DNA of 64,000 nucleotides from Monodelphis domestica (GCF_027887165.1 NC_077233.1:180257207-180321206), one strand, 5' to 3'; shown: positions 23,001 to 38,000, counted from the first letter of the stretch. Program-made: numbers and translations. Notes: generated from the sequence alone by a model not told the origin.

Positions 23001-26000
23001 ATCCACACAGTAAATAGCAGAACTGTGATACAAAGCTAATTCTTCTGGTGGCAGTGTTCTTTGTCACTATACTATGTTTACTCATACTTACATTTAGGCT
23101 CTTATAGATGTGGATAACATCATAACCCATACGTAATTGCATGAGTGCTCTCATCCATATCTTCCAACAAATCCTCAGAATAGCAAGATTTAATATTGTG
23201 CTTGGTTTTATTGCATATTTTGGGTTACTAGTCCAGAATTTGTGCTATTTATCCATTATCACTGGTGCGCAATATAAGACCAGCCAATCTTCTTTTAAAA
23301 AAATGTTTTAATTGATATTTTCTGTTTTCTTACACCACCATAGGTCTGGTTCCATTTCCTTTTTTATAATTACCTACAGAATTTAACTTATACCACTTCT
23401 TGCATGTAAATCATAATTGCTAATATTCTTCAGCCAACTCAGGTCCAGCATTCCAGCATGTTATTTATATTGTCCTTTGGTTACCTGTAATTTTGATTCT
23501 TTGGAGATTTCACAAGTATCATCAGGAAGATATTTTTTAAAAGATGAAATTATATGTCAGAAAGCATACTTGCTATTTGTTAGGCACTATGCTAAACTAG
23601 AGCTCACAAATAAAAGCAAAAATAGCTCTTGCCCTCACAGTGAGCTCAAGTGTGTAAATAATTAGGTGTACTATATTTATGTATACCCAGTGGATGGAAA
23701 AATTAAATGAAAATTGGGATAGGGAAGGTACTAATAGCTGGGGAGGGTCAGGTTTGATGGAGAGGTAGAAACTTTGTCCATATGTAAGGATTTGAGTTGA
23801 ATCTTGAAGGACACTAGGGAAACAGTTTGGGGGTGAGGAAGCAGAGCATTCTTGGCATAAGGAGCAGTCAGCTTAAAGACAGAGATGGAGTGTCCTTTGT
23901 AAAAAGCAACAAATAGGCCAGTGTATCTGGATCATAGAGTGCCTAAAGGGGAGTGAAGTATAAAGGCAAGAGTCCAGATTGAAATTGTTGAAAACACTGC
24001 TCATTTTCTTAAATGCATCCAGTAAAATGCTTGTTCTATTTAAATCTGAATACAATTTAATGTCCATCTGAAGGGGGAGTATCCTTAGATTCCTTTACTG
24101 ATGAACAAAATAGTGTGTTCATCTACATACATGTTATAATCTGGAAAAGAGGCATTTTTTCATACATTTCATTTTTCTTGTATTATTAGATTATTTTATT
24201 AAGTGATCATGTTTCTTAGGATGGCCTGTATGATTTGGTGGCTTGATTTATTCAACTTAATGTCTTCTGAAAACAAAACTATCTAGAGTAGTGGTTCTCA
24301 ACCTTTCTTATGCTGTGACCCCGCAATACAGTTCCTCATGTTGCAGTGACCTCAAACCAAAAAATTATTTTGGTGGCTACTTCAAAACTGTAATTTTGCT
24401 ACAGTTATGATTCGGAATGTAAATACCTGATATGCATTATGTATTCTCATTGCTACAAATTGAGAGGTTGAGAAACGCTGATCTACTTGTTGGCGAAGAA
24501 GGGGCTGCTCTGTTCCCTCTCTCCACAGCATCTGAGGACATTTTTCACATGCCCCAACTCTGCCCAAGAGCGCAATATGAACACTTCTTCCCCTGTCTTG
24601 GAATGCATGGAGGGCTCACAGATGGCTTGAGGGCGCAGTTTGGGCATGCCATCTTTAAAAGGTTCACCATCACTGATCTCTAGAGGAACTCAAAGCTTCA
24701 CTGAGCAGAATTCTTTGAAGTTGTATAATACCTATGTTGACTAAAAATTGGGAAGTAGACTTTTCTATATTAAGAAGTTGAAATCAGTAATTTTGTTTAG
24801 GTTTAATATGTAAGGCAGGCCTTTCTTAAAAGAAAAACGACTGGAATATCAAATAAGTGACTAAGCTAATAGAAAGATGTAATATTGGTAGATTGTTTAT
24901 ACTTTAACACTAAAACTTTTAAGTTCAAAGGATTCAGATAAATATTGTAGGTGATCCTTATGGTCATAGCACCATATGAAGACAATTTAACAAATAGCAT
25001 GAGATTTTAAAAGAATTTTTAAAAACTTCATGGCTTTCAAGCTTTCGAATGTTACAATATCTCAGTCGTGAAAGAAACAGTAGAGATTTTGCTTTGTAAT
25101 ATACTTGACAAGAGTCTTTGCTTTTGAAAGACTTTAATAAGAAGGAACTTATAGTCTGAGGAGTTTCTGGTCTCTCCTGTCTAAACCATGCGATTCCTTT
25201 AACTTAAAAAAAAAATTCTTTTTTAGAATTGATACTAAATGTGAGCAGTAAGGGCTAGGTGATTGAGGTTAAGCGACTTGCTCAGGGTGACAGCTAGGAA
25301 GTGTCTTGAGGTCAGATTTGCACTCATGACCTCCTATCTTGAGGCCTAGCCCTCTTATCTACTGAGCCACTTAGCTGCCCCATATTCATTCTCTCCCTCT
25401 CCCTCTCCCTGAAAAACCACTACATTGTGGTATCCATATGGCAAAGTGCTTTTTTTTTTTTAGTAATAAAGCTATATTCTCTTTACAGCTAGATTTCTTT
25501 AAATCACTGTTGCTTCTATAAACATGTACTGTTGTTTACTCAGATTGTTTCAATTTCAGCATCTATTTACCTTAGATTCTTATAGGACAATATACCTAGG
25601 GCTAGAGGGGACCTTAGAGGCCATCTGTTTGAATATCCTTGCTTTACAGATAAGGATTATAAAGGTGATACTTTTGATAAGAATTTTCAGGTATTTCTGC
25701 TATTTATATTTAGGACTTATAAACATGCATTTGTAGGTGAGGAGGAAAAAAAATCAGAGAACTTACTGGAGGACTTGACATTTTCCTTTTTTCCTCTGAA
25801 AATTCATGAAGCTCTGCAAAACAATAATTGCCCCTAGCTATAAAATTGGTCAGTAAATGTTTATTAATTACCTGCTTTGTGTCAGGTGTTATTCTGCCCC
25901 CTGGAGATAAAAAAGTCAAAAGTGAAACATGCTCTTCAAGGAGCTTACATTCTTCTGGAGGGAGAGGGAAGATTTTTGTGTGTGTATGTACACAATATGT

Positions 26001-29000
26001 ACAAAATAAATTGGCATTAATAACTGACTGGATCAGTGGCATTAATAACTGACTGGATCAGTAAAGGCTTCATTTGGAAAATGTCTGAGCTAAAGTAAAT
26101 CAGGGGATTCCTAAAGGTTGAAATAAGAAAGGATAATGTAAAGGGGGTCTTAAATTAATTTTAGTGGAATGTTATTCCCTATTTTTTCCACCCTTATTTT
26201 AGGTGATATGATTTTGTCAACTTCCTTACTGACGATAAAATAATATCCCTTGGATAGAACCATTATTTTTACATATTATTATGAATGTGTTCACTAAACA
26301 GGTAATGTTAGGAGGGAAACCAGGGTAATTTGTGGAAATAATTACAGAAAAATAATTTTTAATGCTATTTTACTATGTTTATGTTTATAGTAACTCAAAC
26401 TAATAGCTAAGTGTATCACTTAGATTTTATTTGTTCCCCTTTAATGAACCAGTTAATTTGTAAATAGTACATTGTAAAAAATGGTTAAAATGGTTTAAAA
26501 TTTTTGAAGTTAATCTCAGAAATAGACTAAACTTTCTGCCTAAAAACCTGTTTATGCTTAATTTGCCTAGCCAAACTTTTTCCCCCTAGATGTTTAATAT
26601 CTGAAGTTTTTCCCTTTAGTTAATGTCTAAATTGATATGCAATCTAAAATTAGGTGGGTTGAAGGCAATGAGTTCTAAATAATTCTAAGAGCTAAAGGAT
26701 ATATGATGTCTGTGCATTGGGATGGTTTCTACAAACTAAAATCGACCTGTAATCAAAATGCTTTTTTAAGGTTCATTTTGTTTTTTTCTTTGTGTCTTGA
26801 TTTAATAAGTATTAAGCTTATATTTCGAGGGATTGTTATTAAGTACTGTAAGGAACTGTATTTTACTCTCACTGCTTCTCCCATTTTAAGAAGAAATAAT
26901 AAAAAGTGTTTTCCTCTCATCTCTTTTCCCTACCCCATTGTATTAACAAGCATACAATTAGCTGAAGTTTCTTCAAGATGTAATGCTTTATACTTGTCTG
27001 GAATAGACTAGTGGTTTCCAAAGTGGGGCTGTGGTGCCATGAACCCTGAATGGATAATTATTTAATTTGAAGATGGGAGGAGGGAAATGGGTTGTGCTTC
27101 TCATCTAGCTCATCCAAATCAATTATGAGTTCATCTTCAACACAATGACTTCACTTTCTTTACCAGTCATCATTCAGCCAATCTTACTCCAAACTCTTCC
27201 CATTGTTGTCCTGTGTTATAAGCAATCAGGCAACATTTCCCACTTCCTGTTAAGGCCCCACATCATATTTGGCAGATTGTCTTGTAGCTGGTAAGTGAGT
27301 AAAATCCCTTTTTTCCCCCCTCTATACACCTTTCTTTTATGTTTGACAGTAAATCATGCAGGATGTTAAGACATAGACATGTGATCATTTGCATTGCTGA
27401 TTTAAAATTTTCCTGCCCAAACCTCTCCTTGCTTTTCTAAACCCTTGGTCTTGTGAGATCACCACCATAGTTTTCTTTTTCTGTTCACTCAGGACTTACA
27501 GTCTTGCTGTCATTCTTGACTTCATTCTTCATCTCATATCCAATCAGTTGCCAAGTCTTGGCATTTCTATCTCCTTGTTTTTTTTGAATTGTATCACCTC
27601 TCCATTCATATATATGTTAAGAGAACCTCACTTAAATTCAGTTCACTCATAAATCAAAACATCACCCTGTGACATCATTGGTTCCCTTTGAAGATGAATA
27701 AGAAACCACTTATAACCTAGAACCTCCTAATTGACTTGTATTACATTTCTCCCCAGCCTAGACCTAAATAGCTTGTATCACATTTCTCTCCACTTAAATC
27801 CATTTTCCAAATAGCAGCCAAATTGATATTGCTAAAGAACAAGCTTTATCATGTCACTCTCTATTCCAGAGGCCTTTCTTGGCTCTAGTATCGAATATTA
27901 TTTGTTCTTTATCTCACACTTAAAATAAGTTCCATAGCATTAATTCAATAATGTTCATAGTAATACAATAGTACATGTATATAATTTTATAAATATTGGA
28001 TGCATGTTCAAAAAAATTTTGGAGACCACTGGAATGGACAAAATGAGTAGAATAAAAGAGTCAGTTTTCTACTTTTTACCCTAAAACTTGAACTTTATAT
28101 CTTCTTTGGGTTGTCATCCTGGTTTCCTATATTTCCAGTCTTATGAAATATTGGGGTCAGCATTTGTGTAATAGCAGCAGTGTTGATTCATCTGAAAGAA
28201 AGTGAGTGGATGAATCATTGAACTTGGAGTTAGGAAGTTCTGAGTTCATAGTGTGTCTCACATTAGCTGTGGGACCCTGGGCAAGTAATTTAAACTTCTG
28301 CCTCAGTTTCCTCATTTGTAAAATGAGGATAATAGCACTTAACTGTCCTAGATGTGCTCTGAGGATACAATGAGATTTGTAAATGCTTTGCAAATCTTAA
28401 AAGCACTACACAAATGCTAGCTATTACAAAAGATACAGGTTGTTAAATGTGAGCATTGCCTTTCAATCATTATTTGCAAAGTCATCTCCTTTATAAAATC
28501 AAGCATTTTTTTCCCCCAAGCAAGGATGAATTGCTGAAGGAAGAGGGGATAGGAGATCTAGATAGATGCCAATTAACTGATTTCTGCTGCTCTGAGTCAT
28601 TATTGTTATTTAGTAATCGGGGGTGGTACAAGTGTGAAGTGGTGAAGTGTTATAATTTCAAATTAATGAAAACTGCTACAGGTATTATTGGATCAGGAAC
28701 TAGATGCTTGCACACTAGTCATCACTGTTTCTTTTCTCACCGAAGCAAGGCAGGACTGTTTTGGAAGAGGGAAGAAAGGGGGAGAGAATAAATATGTGGT
28801 AATTTTTCTAAAGTTTTCATTTTCACACAAAAGACTAATAATTCAGCAATTTGATAGGGACATCATCATTATAGAAGGTAATTTCTCCAGGAATTTTGTA
28901 TGAAAGTTTTCTGTACTAGGGAAATGCCAGATTCTTTCTTTGTAGAATAAAACTAAAGTATAGTTGCTTATGATTATCCATTCTCCTAGTTTTATGTTTG

Positions 29001-32000
29001 TTTATCCACATGTTTAGAGATTAGTCTACCACATTGGTAAATACAAACATGGATGTATCACTCTTTTTGGGTCAGGATTTCCAATGGTCTTGAATGGAGT
29101 TATGGTCTTTTTGATAATGCCTTTCATTTGGGATAAATATCCCTCCTTTCAACAGTAGAATCATGTGTCTATAGATTTGTACTATGCAAAAATGCCTTGT
29201 AACATAATATGTACTCAGTAATAAATATATCATTCAGAACCATGTTTCTTTACCCTGATGTAGAAAATAGTTGGTATTTGTATAGTAAAGGAGATGACCT
29301 TATTAGAGACTGCTAGTGGCTTCCAGCAGGTTGTATCAAGACTGTCCACTAAAGTATTAGAGGGTTTGCCATATCTGTTGTTTAGGATTACTTACACAAA
29401 TGAAATGACGAATCTTTGGAAGTTGACATCCTAGCCATTTATTTTTTCTGTCAATCAGTCCTTACCCCCTTTACCCCCCTAAAAACCCAACTCAACTCTT
29501 ATAACAAATAAGTTGCATTGTTAAGCAAAATAAATTCTCATATTGGCCATATAAAAAAAAAGTTAAGCCTCAATTTTTAAATTTCAGAATGTATGTAATC
29601 CCGTCAACTCTCCGATCAGGAGGTGGGACTTTTTTTTTTATCATTAATCCTCTAAGAGTCACGATTGATCATTGCATTGATCGGAATCTTAAAGCTTCTA
29701 AGATTGTTTTTACAATTAATTACAAGGAAATTAATCATTTCCTTGGCTCTGCTCACTGAATCAGTTCTTTCCTAGGTTTCTGAAAGCTGTTTCTTCATTT
29801 CTTAGAGCACTATAATGTTCTATCACGTTTATTTGTCATAATTTGTTAAGCTATACTCCTACTGAGTGGTCACACTCCCCTTTGGTTCTTTGCCACTACA
29901 AAAGAACTGGTATAAGTATTTCTGTACCTTATAGTAGGACCTTGTTTTTCTTTTTCTTTTATCTTGTTGGGACTGAGGCATAGTAGTGGTATTATTGAGT
30001 CAAAGATATACATAGTTTAATAACTTCTGGGGCATAGTTCCAAATTGCTTTCCAGAGTGAATGACCAATTAATAGCTCCATCTGTGCATCAAATATACCC
30101 CCCACCCCCCCTTGGCTCTACAGACTTTTTTTTTTTTGGTCAACTTTGTTGATCTGATAGGTGTGAGATAAAACTTGCTTTAATTTATTTGCACTTCTGA
30201 TTATTAGTGATTTGTTCAAATGCATATATTTGAAAAGGATATAATTTAAAAAGCAGTTTGCAGGTTTGAATATCATATGCAGTACTTTCCTCAAAAAGTG
30301 GCAAATCTGAGACTAGCCTGTAGCAGTTACTACCTTAATTATAAGTTTAGAAGAGAATAGGATTAATCAAAATCCAGCTAGGAGCAAAAATAAGTATATA
30401 GGATAGAGAAATTACAACAGGTTTACAAAAGAGAAAAGGAATAAGGGGTAAGTGGAGGGTCAAAGGACAAACTTAGGTAATTTTATGTATGTCTCTAATT
30501 ATACTTGGTCAACTCATCAGTAATATTTTTAGATTGCTAGACTCTTGTAGAAAATTCCTATAAGTTACTTAATTTCTGCTTTCAAAGTATGATCTGATAT
30601 ATTTAAGAGATTTTTCAGAGGGACATTTAGACTTGGTATTGAGCTTTTAGTTCTCTAAAGAAAAAATCTCAGAATAATAAGAAATTAAAAGAATTGTAAA
30701 GGAATAAGATTTTAGCTACCCTCACAGCACCTTGCAGATAAAACCTTTCATGTGTATTATTTCTTCCTTTAGAATGTGAGCTTTTTGAGAGCAGGGACTA
30801 TTTGTATCCTTAGCACTTATCAAAGTGTTAGCACATAGCAAGTACTTGAATGTTTCATAATTTCAAGGTTATAGCAAATGAGAGTATAGTTGGAGAGAAA
30901 TTACTTCTAATTAAATATTTTAATTTTCTATTTTTCATCAGCTGATGTATGCATTAAGATCAAAGACCTTTCCATGCTTTTTCAACTTGTGCCTTTCTTG
31001 TCTTTAAGTCCTTCATAAAAGATGCATCTAACACATAACTGCCTTTCTGACTCACAGGCTGTTGATGTTTTCCCCCATTATTGCTACACCCATGCTTAAT
31101 GATAATATATATTTTATATGTGAATTAGAAACACACAAAAGTCAGAAATCTAAGCATTGTTTACTTTTAAAACTTGCCATTGCTCTTTGGGTTACTTATG
31201 CTTTTTGATTCTTGCAAGATCATAATCATCTATGATTTAACCATGTGGCATCACCGTATAGTATCATGATTGCAAGTCTGTTCTTTTGCCCAATTTTTCC
31301 TCTAATTCTGGGTCATTTGCAATTCCTGTGCATCAAATTTAATGTTGGCTTGGTAGATAGGAGCTGGATTTGAGTTTTGACAACTTGAAGTGACTTTTCC
31401 TTTCTTTTTCTTCTTCATCTTCAACTTCAGCTTAAACATTTGTTTATAAAATGAGGGGCTATGGACTATAGATGATAGCTAGTCCCATCCAGATCCTGTA
31501 ATTCAAGAATTGCACATTCAGGTACTTGTGTAGTCTAGGCAATATGAATTTTTTATCCTCTTTGGATGGTCAGATTCCTCTTGTTTTTCTGTGGGTTTCA
31601 GTGAGAAGCTTTTGTAGTGTTTAGTAAATACCCCCCAACAATAAAACTATTTGGATAGTGTCCAGGATATTTTCCAAGCTAAAGGTGAACACCTTATGTA
31701 CCTATTAATCAAAGGATCTTAGAATCTAGAGATAGAAGGACCTGAGAGGCCAATTAATCAAGTATTTTCATTTCTTCCTGTTCTATACCTTGCTTGAAGA
31801 ACAGTCTTGAAAGCTACATTTTGTTGACTTTAAACTTTAATAGTGCTTTTCTAATCATGGCAATCTTAGGTTCTCACACCTTAGTTTTATGACCTTAAAG
31901 ATATCTGCAATAGGGGACAGCTAGGTGGTTCAGTGGATTCAGAGCCAGACCTAGAGATGGGAGGTCAAATCTGGCTTCAGATACTCCTCCTAGTTGTGTG

Positions 32001-35000
32001 ACCCAGGCAAGTCACTTAACCCTTGATTTAACCTCACTTAACCAGCCCTTACGCAGTATTGATTCTAAGATAGAAGGTGAGGGTTGTTTAAAAAATCTGC
32101 TATAGAAAGCCATTTATAAAATCATACCTATTGTTCCCTTCATGTTTTAACTAAGCATGCCCTCCCTGAATTTGTAACTGATGTTCAAGTATTTTCTGTT
32201 TTCTTTGTCCTTTTAGGGGGTGAAGTATCTTCATTGACAATGTTCTATAATTATGGATTTTCATTCATTTTTATATGTCTTTGAGCTGAGAATGCCTTAG
32301 AAAATGTGTTGCCTCTAATCTGGATTTGTTCTAATTACATTTAGATGTTACTAAATACAAAATTATGTTTTGGAACAAATTTTCCCTTATTTCATCTTTT
32401 AAATGACATTTCCTCTGATCACATTGGCTGCTGAGGTGGTAGAATGCAATTGTGCTGTTTCCACTCTTGATGCTAATGAAAATAGGTCAAGATAAAGATG
32501 CCAACAGATTTATTTGTTTCTCGGCTGTTGACATTTTATTTGCAAATGCTCTAGGGATCATTTCCGACCAGGGTCTTTCTTGAAGTCTGATTTTTCTCAT
32601 ACTTTCTGCTGTTTTTTTTTTTTGTCATAAATCCTGCTTCTCATTATAATCTTCAATGCCATCATTATTATACTGTGACCCAGTATAAAAGTTCTTAACT
32701 TTTTGGCATGTCATAGGTCCATTTTATTTTGGTGAAGCATAGCTATGGACCCTTTTTCTCAGACTAATTTTTTAAGTGGACAAAATGAAAAACATAGGAA
32801 TACAGAGGAAACCAATTATATTGAAATGCGGGTCTCAAAATATTTAAAAAAAATTTCATGATCCTCAGGTCCAGGAACCACTCCCACTCCTAAACATTTG
32901 TTGCATTTGGCAGTGTTGGCTTTTCTCTTAGCATGGAATTCATGTCAGTTGAAACTGTTTCTGATCTCTTGTTTTGGCAACCACTTAAAATCTATTAAGT
33001 GATAATTGGGGTAGCTAGGTGCCTCAATATATAGAGCACCAGGCTTGGAGTTGTGAGGACATACATTTAAATCTGGCCTCAGATGTTTCCTAGTTATGTG
33101 ATGATGATCAAGTCACTTAACCCTGATTTCTAGCCTGCCTTCTGCCTTAGAGTTGTTATTAGTGTATCAGGTAAGAGTTTTAAAAAAACAAAACAAAATA
33201 AAATGGTGCTAGCTAAAGTTTTTATTTTGTCCATTTCCAGTTTTTCAGAATTGACTCATTTTAATACTTTGCTTTAGAGCTGATGTATTTGTACCCATTA
33301 TTTTTTCATCTTTATCTCTTTTCTGACTTGATAATTTAACTTTTGTTATAAGTGGTTGAATTGGTACATATAGAAACTGATTTCTTAAGTGACTAATTTG
33401 ACTACACCTAAACAGTAAAACTTTTTAATGTCTACTGCTTTTGGTCTCTTTCTGAAGAAAGTATTCATAGTGAATAGGGCTGAGACTTTTTTGCTGCTGA
33501 ATCTTATTTTCCAATAATTTTCACTGTCTTCTTGAAGTGCCCAAGTATCTAGCATGAAGTTTAAGGTTTTTTTAAATCAAATTTCTCTTCATTCCTTCTC
33601 ATGGAATTTGATTTATAAACTATGATTATTTTCATAGATAGTTTTTCATTATTTATAAATATTTGCAATGTTTTTGTTGCTTTGGGGCACATTACCGAGT
33701 TTTTCACTTTTCTGAAGAGTATCAGTAAAGTTTCTTCAGCTTTCATTTATAATGAAAATTATAGTTTCTCCAGTTAGTTGTATGACAACTCATTGATCTT
33801 ACACAGGTTCTGTGAGTTCTGTGAGTCTTGGTATATTTTCCATACTTTTTTTCTATTCTGTTCCCTCTGAAAAGTGGGAAAGGAACTATGCCTGGATGAA
33901 GGACAATTTGTATTTAATATTTTTTGGGAGGACCACTCTAGAAGGGGAAGTGGTCATTAGAAGTCTCAAACTTCAGCCCCTAGTGATCTACCTTCTAATT
34001 GTGATCCTCTCTGTCTTTAACTGGGCTGGTCTTTTAACAGTAGACAGAATTTTTTCCCACTATACTTAAATCTTCAGTCATTTTAACTTGCTGTAACTTT
34101 GTTGGCATAAACTTTAGATCTCAGTTTGTCCCTGTACTATGATGTGGAGTAGCATTTTTATGCAGGCCTATCTTTTTCCAGCCTTTTGTGCTGTTCTGGT
34201 CTCAACTGGCTATCAACTATAATCCCACTATGCTATTAGTTAAAGTACTAGCTAATGGGGGCAGCTGGGTAGCTCAGTGGATTGAGAACCAGGCCTAGAG
34301 ACCGGAGGTCCTAGGTTCAAATTTGATCTCAGATACTTCCCAGCTGTGTGACCCTGGGCAAGTCACTTGATCCCCATTGCCTAGCCCTTACTACTCTTCT
34401 GCCTTGGAGCCAATACACAGTATTGACTCCAAGACAGAAGGTAAGGGTTTAAAAAAAAAAAAGTACTAGCTAATAAGTTTAAAGTATGACTTTTTCTGGT
34501 GGTATTTGTATTCATTCATTTAGAAAAGCTCTAGATTCACAGAAAAATTGACAGGCTTCTTTATTGAGTTCAGCCGATTCAGAGATTAGATGGTTGAATT
34601 TATTATGTACACAGGAATTAGATAAGTTTTATATAACACTTTATAGTTTGCCAAGTGCCTTCCTTTCAACTTCTCGTGCAAGTATGCACTATATGCAGTG
34701 TGTTATTCTTATTTTATGGGTGAGGAAACTGAAGCTCAGAGGGGTTAAATAGCATATACCTCGATCTCTTGACTCCAATTCTAGTACTCCTGCTTTACTG
34801 TGCTGCTTCTGTGGTTTTAAGTCAAATTAAGCCTACTCATTTTCAGCCTAACTTATTTAGCATATAATACTTCTTAGCAAAGGGAACACATTCCAGATAC
34901 TGTCACCATGGCACCTAATAGTTTCTCCCTAGTCTTAATTGAAATGGAAGGAGTGACATTTTGTTCTGGTTCATGGCCATTTTATGTTTGTTATCCCAGT

Positions 35001-38000
35001 ACCTTGAGCTCTCAAAGTACTAGACATAGGTTAACGTTAGGGATCTACTTTGATGACTCCTCTAGCTGGATCTATTGAAACCTAAACTTCAGGGAGGAGG
35101 GAAATCACTGGTCACCTGAATTTCAGTGCTTGATTAACTTATTCAGAAGGATCTTTAATGAAATGTAGAAATAGTCTTCATTACAGATTTGTTCCTTTTC
35201 CCTCTGTTTTAAATTCTTTTATATATTTTAAAAATATAATTGAATATTGAATTCAATTTTGAAAATTCAGTTGTCAGAACAATGTAATTGTTACCAATAT
35301 GATATTTTAAATTTCAACCACAACTAGTTTCTTGGTTAGAGAATCAAAACAACAGCAAATTATTAAGGAAGTTATTTTTTAGAGTAAGGGTTATAGGATT
35401 TTGTTTTGAACCTTGATTTCTGCAGCTTAGTGCTCTGTATTAATTTTTTTCTTTTGCTTAGATTTTTTTTAAGACAGTAAAGGAATTTGGAAGGATGGTT
35501 GGGCAGTTAGCATTGTGCAGTGGAAAGAATGCCAAAATGGGAATAGGAGTACCTGATTTCAAATTTGAATTCTGACATTTTACTACTTATATCACTGAAG
35601 CATGTCACTTAACCTCTCTTTGAGTCTCAAAGTCTTATCTCTTCTGTAAAGGAAGTGGTTTGGATTTGATTAAATGATTAAATGATTAAACAGTCATAAA
35701 AAAATTATTCTCTGATCCTACTTGATATCTAGCTTATACTTTTAGACTTCTTGGTAGAGAAATTACATTATTTAAACAGTATACATCTGACATTTCTCAG
35801 TCACATGCATTGGATAATAGTTCATATGATGAATAAGTTCTCCATTTCCTTACTCTACTAGTGTCTTGTCTTTTGCTTTTGGAAAACTAACAGATCCTTG
35901 TTTCACTTCTCAATGCTAGGGCTACTTGCACTTGGTAAACTCCTTACTCTTAGGATAAATTGAGTAGGAGAATAGAACTGATAGCACTAATTTTAACAGG
36001 AATCGTAATTTGATGATGGCTACCAACTTCCTGTCTGATTAATCCTATGGAAAGTTTTTTTTTGATATCCTAGGACAGGTGTTCTGATAACCTTAGGATG
36101 ATACCTGACCCAGAGTTTGGTGGTGTCCTGATTTTCAAATACTTTGATTCCAGGCAATTTGAATCATTTAGGTTTTCCTTTTTTCATCAAGGTTGCGATT
36201 CTTGCCTGGCTATTTTCTATGGCATGTGTGTCCAGTAGTGTAATGCTGATGGAAGAGAGAAGTAAGTGTATTGCTTATCAATTAGATGGTATATTTTAAG
36301 TTACATAGAAGTATAGTTGGGGGGGTGGGTAATGGCTAGAATAAGAGGATATGTGGTAGCAAAAAGTGTTTGGGACCCATCATGGGGTTTAGGAAACTAA
36401 AAGTAGTCTAGAGAGTAACATAGCTAATAGAAGGAAGAGTACTTTAATGGAGTCCTTGGCACTTAAGGCTATTTTTTTGATAGCTCAGCAAACTTGAGCA
36501 ATTACTATTAGATTTTTAACTTATCAATTTAGTATTTGTGCGCAGTTCTCTTTCTTTTGTTTTCTTCCTGTTATTCCTTCACTTTCATTAAGAAAAAAAT
36601 TGAAAAATTGTAAGTTCACATGGTTAAAATGTTATTGTCAAGTCTGTAAGCTAATGAAAATTAAAAAAAAAAACAACAACTTATTTTACTACTAGTGCCA
36701 AGGAAAATTTTTGCATGTATCAAAACTTAATTGGAATTGACCTGTGGATGCTTATATATTTTTTCTAAGTTCTATATACTTTTTTTTTTTAAACCCTTAC
36801 CTTCTGTCTTGGAGTCATTACTGTGTATTGGCTTCAAGGCAGAAGAGTGGTAAGGGCTAGGCAATGGGGGTCAAGTGACTTGCCCAGGGTCACACAGCTG
36901 GGAAGTGTCTGAGGCCCAAGTTCTATATACTTTTATTCCATTTTTATTTTTCTTATTGAAGAAAATTGGTAGCCTGCATACTACTAAATAATTGGTCTAA
37001 CTATAAAGAATCATGGAATAGTAGTGTTAATGAACTTTGGAATTAAAATAAATTAATGCACCAACACAACTTTAGTTGCTTAAAATTTTATTAATTTTTA
37101 AAAACAAGGGCTTTTCTAAAAGCTTGTATTTGTAAAATTGTCTTAAAAAAAAAGTAGCCTTTACAGTACAATCACCACTAAAGCCATCAGGATCATTAAA
37201 AAGTGAAAAATTTTAATTTTCTTACTCTTATATAAGTTTAGGTTATTTGAGTTCCTGCTAGGAATTAATGATTATTATATTTAAAGGGATAAAAAGTAAG
37301 TACTTTTCTGTTATTAAAAAGCTAAAAATGGGGTGAAAGTGTTCTGTAAGTAGTCATGTGCTTAGTCTTGTATGTATGTACTCTGTTTAGTTCTTAATAA
37401 CCAACTGACACAGACTACTAGATTTGGAAGGGAGTTCTGCAGAGGTTAACTAGTCCAGCCTGTAGAACATAAAAAGTAAATTATTTTATGGCTTCTGCTT
37501 GAAAACCTCTAGTGATAGGGAAACCCTTTCCCTCCTTCCTTTTTTTACCTTTTCATTTTTGAATAATTTTTAATTCTGAAAAATTTCCTTAAATTTTTCC
37601 TAATTTCTTTTGTCATTGTTCCTAGCTCTTCCCTTTGGGACCAAGTAGACAAATCTAATTCCTCTTCCATTTGATAACTCTTCAGATTCTTGTGGGATAA
37701 TTATCATGGTTTTACTGAAATCTGTCTTGATCCCCACACCTTTTGCTAAGCCTATTCCCTTTCTCTGGATGATTTTCACCTTTACCAACATGTTGCTGGA
37801 AAGTGACACAGAAGAGGAAAAGCATATATTCTTTTGTTCTCTCTATTCTACCAAATTGATGTCTATACTATTTTTGAGGTGGTAGGGTCATTAGACAGGA
37901 GAGGGGGCAGTGTGATAAAATGGAGAATGAGAAGCTTTGGAGCCAGGCAAGTCATTTAATTTCTCAGCGCTCCATGCAACTCTGTTAAGACGGGTGTTCT

